Assembly: GCA_002352365.1 (NCBI GenBank)
Contig: DEIJ01000007.1
Location: 1 to 7,024, forward strand
From: Dehalococcoidia bacterium UBA2777
GTDB lineage: Bacteria > Chloroflexota > Dehalococcoidia > UBA2247 > UBA2777
Length of the DNA stretch: 7,024 bases
Direction of reading: 5' to 3'
Part shown: piece by piece, positions 6,404 to 7,024 of the stretch
Layout: each line of letters starts with the position of its first letter
Numbering within the stretch: position 1 is the first letter of the stretch
Translations under genes and position numbers: made by a program
Notes under the pieces: model-generated
Database searches by the model: none
What the model was told of the DNA's origin: nothing
The model's input: the letters and a program-made list of their open reading frames with translations, nothing else

Positions 6404-6817
6404 ATGACAATCCCAGAGAAGAAGATACGGATCTTGGTAGCTAAGCCGGGCATAGATATACATGATAGAGCGGCCTTAGTATTATCTCAAGCCTTTAGAG
6501 ATGCTGGGATGGAGGCAATATATACTGGCCTGTACCAGTCGCCTGAAATGATTGTATCAGCAGCTATACAGGAAGATGTCGATGGCATCGCCGTGAGTTT
6601 GTTAGACGGGCAACCGTTGTATATTTTCGCTGAAATCATGAAAGAACTTAAAAAGAGAGAGGGTGAAAGCATCTTCGTTGTTGGCGGCGGATGTATCGAA
6701 GATAGGTTCAAACCTCAATTGGAAAGGATGGGCATTAGCGGGCTCTATGGGCCAGGGACACCGCTGAAGGTAATAGTGGATCACGTTATTGACATGGCCA
6801 AAGGAACAAGCAGGTAG
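6404..6817 (+). CDS. B12-dependent acyl-CoA mutase, small (cobalamin-binding) subunit
   Basis: A 137-residue cobalamin-binding domain of the kind that forms the C-terminal third of fused methylmalonyl-CoA mutases. IRILVAKPGIDIHDRA (residues 9-24) carries the D-x-H part of the DxHxxG motif, with the histidine that ligates cobalt from below. The final Gly of that motif is Ala here. YTGLYQSPEMIV, QEDVDGIAVSLLDG (the S-x-L motif) and VVGGGC (the GG motif) follow in family order, and GPGTPL is near the end. The ATG lies 16 bases after the large-subunit stop, behind AGGGGG with 9 bases between, so the two are co-transcribed and presumably form the heteromeric enzyme. The His in the usual SGAH stretch is Pro (DGQP). 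Family membership is clear, but the reaction depends on the large subunit and is unknown. Confidence 0.92.
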   Translation: MTIPEKKIRILVAKPGIDIHDRAALVLSQAFRDAGMEAIYTGLYQSPEMIVSAAIQEDVDGIAVSLLDGQPLYIFAEIMKELKKREGESIFVVGGGCIEDRFKPQLERMGISGLYGPGTPLKVIVDHVIDMAKGTSR

Positions 6818-6904
6818 GCTCAAAGAACCAAGCGGTGCAATTATACCAGCCAATTGCCTGCTCCAAACTGAGGATCGGGAACGATAAGTGGCTTTGGTTT
6901 GACC

Positions 6905-6928
6905 GTAGGGTGTTAGTAGCCCCTCTAC
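6905..6928 (+). promoter_or_regulatory. Imperfect hairpin after the mutase operon
   Basis: GTAGGG (6905-6910) can pair with CCCCTCTAC (6920-6928), with a small bulge and a 9-base loop. There is no T tract, so it is not a standard terminator. It may belong to the leader structure of the gene starting near 7021. Confidence 0.2.
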
Positions 6929-6939
6929 AAGGTGGTCGG

Positions 6940-6964
6940 CCCCCGGCGAAAGCCCGAAAGGGGG
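6940..6964 (+). promoter_or_regulatory. GNRA-capped hairpin in the leader of the next gene
   Basis: CCCCC (6940-6944) pairs with GGGGG (6960-6964). Inside, GGC-GAAA-GCC (6945-6954) forms a stem closed by a GAAA tetraloop, leaving CGAAA as a one-sided bulge. The 3' arm GGGGG is also the best ribosome binding site for ATG 6969, so the fold would hide that site. No known riboswitch class is recognised. Confidence 0.4.
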
Positions 6965-6968
6965 TGAT

Positions 6969-7007
6969 ATGAGTAAAGGTAAGGAACAAAAGTCAAAAAT
7001 TCGTTAG
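6969..7007 (+). CDS. 12-codon leader ORF near the window end
   Basis: ATG 6969 lies 4 bases after a GGGGG run and encodes MSKGKEQKSKIR, ending with TAG (7005-7007). That stop overlaps the AGGAGG of the next gene. The KGKEQK stretch resembles the GGGEQKQ tail of the ribbon-helix-helix gene, and the surrounding bases match the leader of SBP copy 3. It could be a real short leader peptide or another relic of the duplicated unit. Confidence 0.3.
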   Translation: MSKGKEQKSKIR

Positions 7008-7024
7008 GAGGTATTTGAACATGG
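7007..7024 (+). repeat. Leader repeat GGAGGTATTTGAAcATGG, copy B
   Basis: The second copy of the 18-base start-region repeat at 3140-3157, with one mismatch. It is cut by the window end, so the match may continue beyond it. Confidence 0.75.
7021..7024 (+). CDS. First bases of a further gene (cut by the window end)
   Basis: ATG 7021-7023 follows AGGAGG (7006-7011) at 9 bases, a strong initiation site. Only one codon is visible, so the product cannot be stated. Because the leader matches that of SBP copy 3, another member of the tandem family, or another small leader ORF, is a reasonable expectation. Confidence 0.45.

Noticed and set aside
562..6989. Numerous reverse-strand ORFs of 65-126 codons
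   Set aside because: They lie opposite strong forward genes or spacers, and have no family motifs or convincing ribosome binding sites; they are antisense shadows.
1..7024. CRISPR array, tRNA, rRNA or insertion sequence
   Set aside because: I saw no regularly spaced repeats, cloverleaf-like segments, ribosomal RNA sequence, transposase motifs or terminal inverted repeats.

Overview
The window looks like part of a bacterial chromosome of roughly balanced base composition, and all convincing genes are on the + strand. Secreted branched-chain-amino-acid-type solute-binding proteins (SBPs) in tandem, beside a two-subunit B12-dependent acyl-CoA mutase, would suit an uncultured anaerobic or facultative degrader. 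Chloroflexota (Dehalococcoidia-like) is my best guess, but it rests on remembered family distribution. The sequence contains no taxonomic marker.

Layout. (1) 1-1118: the 3' four fifths of an SBP gene, truncated by the window edge and interrupted by an in-frame TAG at 297-299. (2) 1119-1495: a gene-poor spacer with a weak hairpin and a weak promoter-like pair. (3) 1496-1686: a small ribbon-helix-helix (CopG/Arc-type) protein gene whose first two codons are one base out of frame with the rest. (4) 1748-2983: an intact paralogous SBP. (5) 2984-3188: a leader that appears to contain the decayed remains of a second ribbon-helix-helix gene, then a 12-codon ORF overlapping the next start. (6) 3189-4442: a second intact paralogous SBP. 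(7) 4443-4701: a spacer with a good -10 box and a small hairpin before a strong ribosome binding site. (8) 4702-6387 and 6404-6817: large and small subunits of a methylmalonyl-CoA-mutase-family enzyme, 16 bases apart and surely one operon. (9) 6818-7024: a spacer with a GNRA-capped hairpin, a 12-codon ORF and the first bases of another gene, whose start region repeats the leader of the second intact SBP gene.

Main points of interest. The unit 'ribbon-helix-helix gene plus SBP gene' appears to have been duplicated in tandem and to be decaying at several places. The two intact SBPs share an almost unchanged signal-peptide segment at DNA level but have clearly diverged mature domains. The mutase keeps the fold signatures and the B12-binding histidine of its family. 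However, it has lost the residues that define known substrates: by eye Tyr89, Arg207 and His244 of methylmalonyl-CoA mutase are Trp76, Trp195 and Asp235 here. It is therefore probably not a methylmalonyl-CoA mutase but a carbon-skeleton mutase of unknown substrate. A plausible but unproven reading is that the SBPs capture a small organic or branched acid which, after activation to a CoA thioester, is rearranged by this mutase. No transporter permease, transporter ATPase, CoA ligase or mutase chaperone lies in the window.
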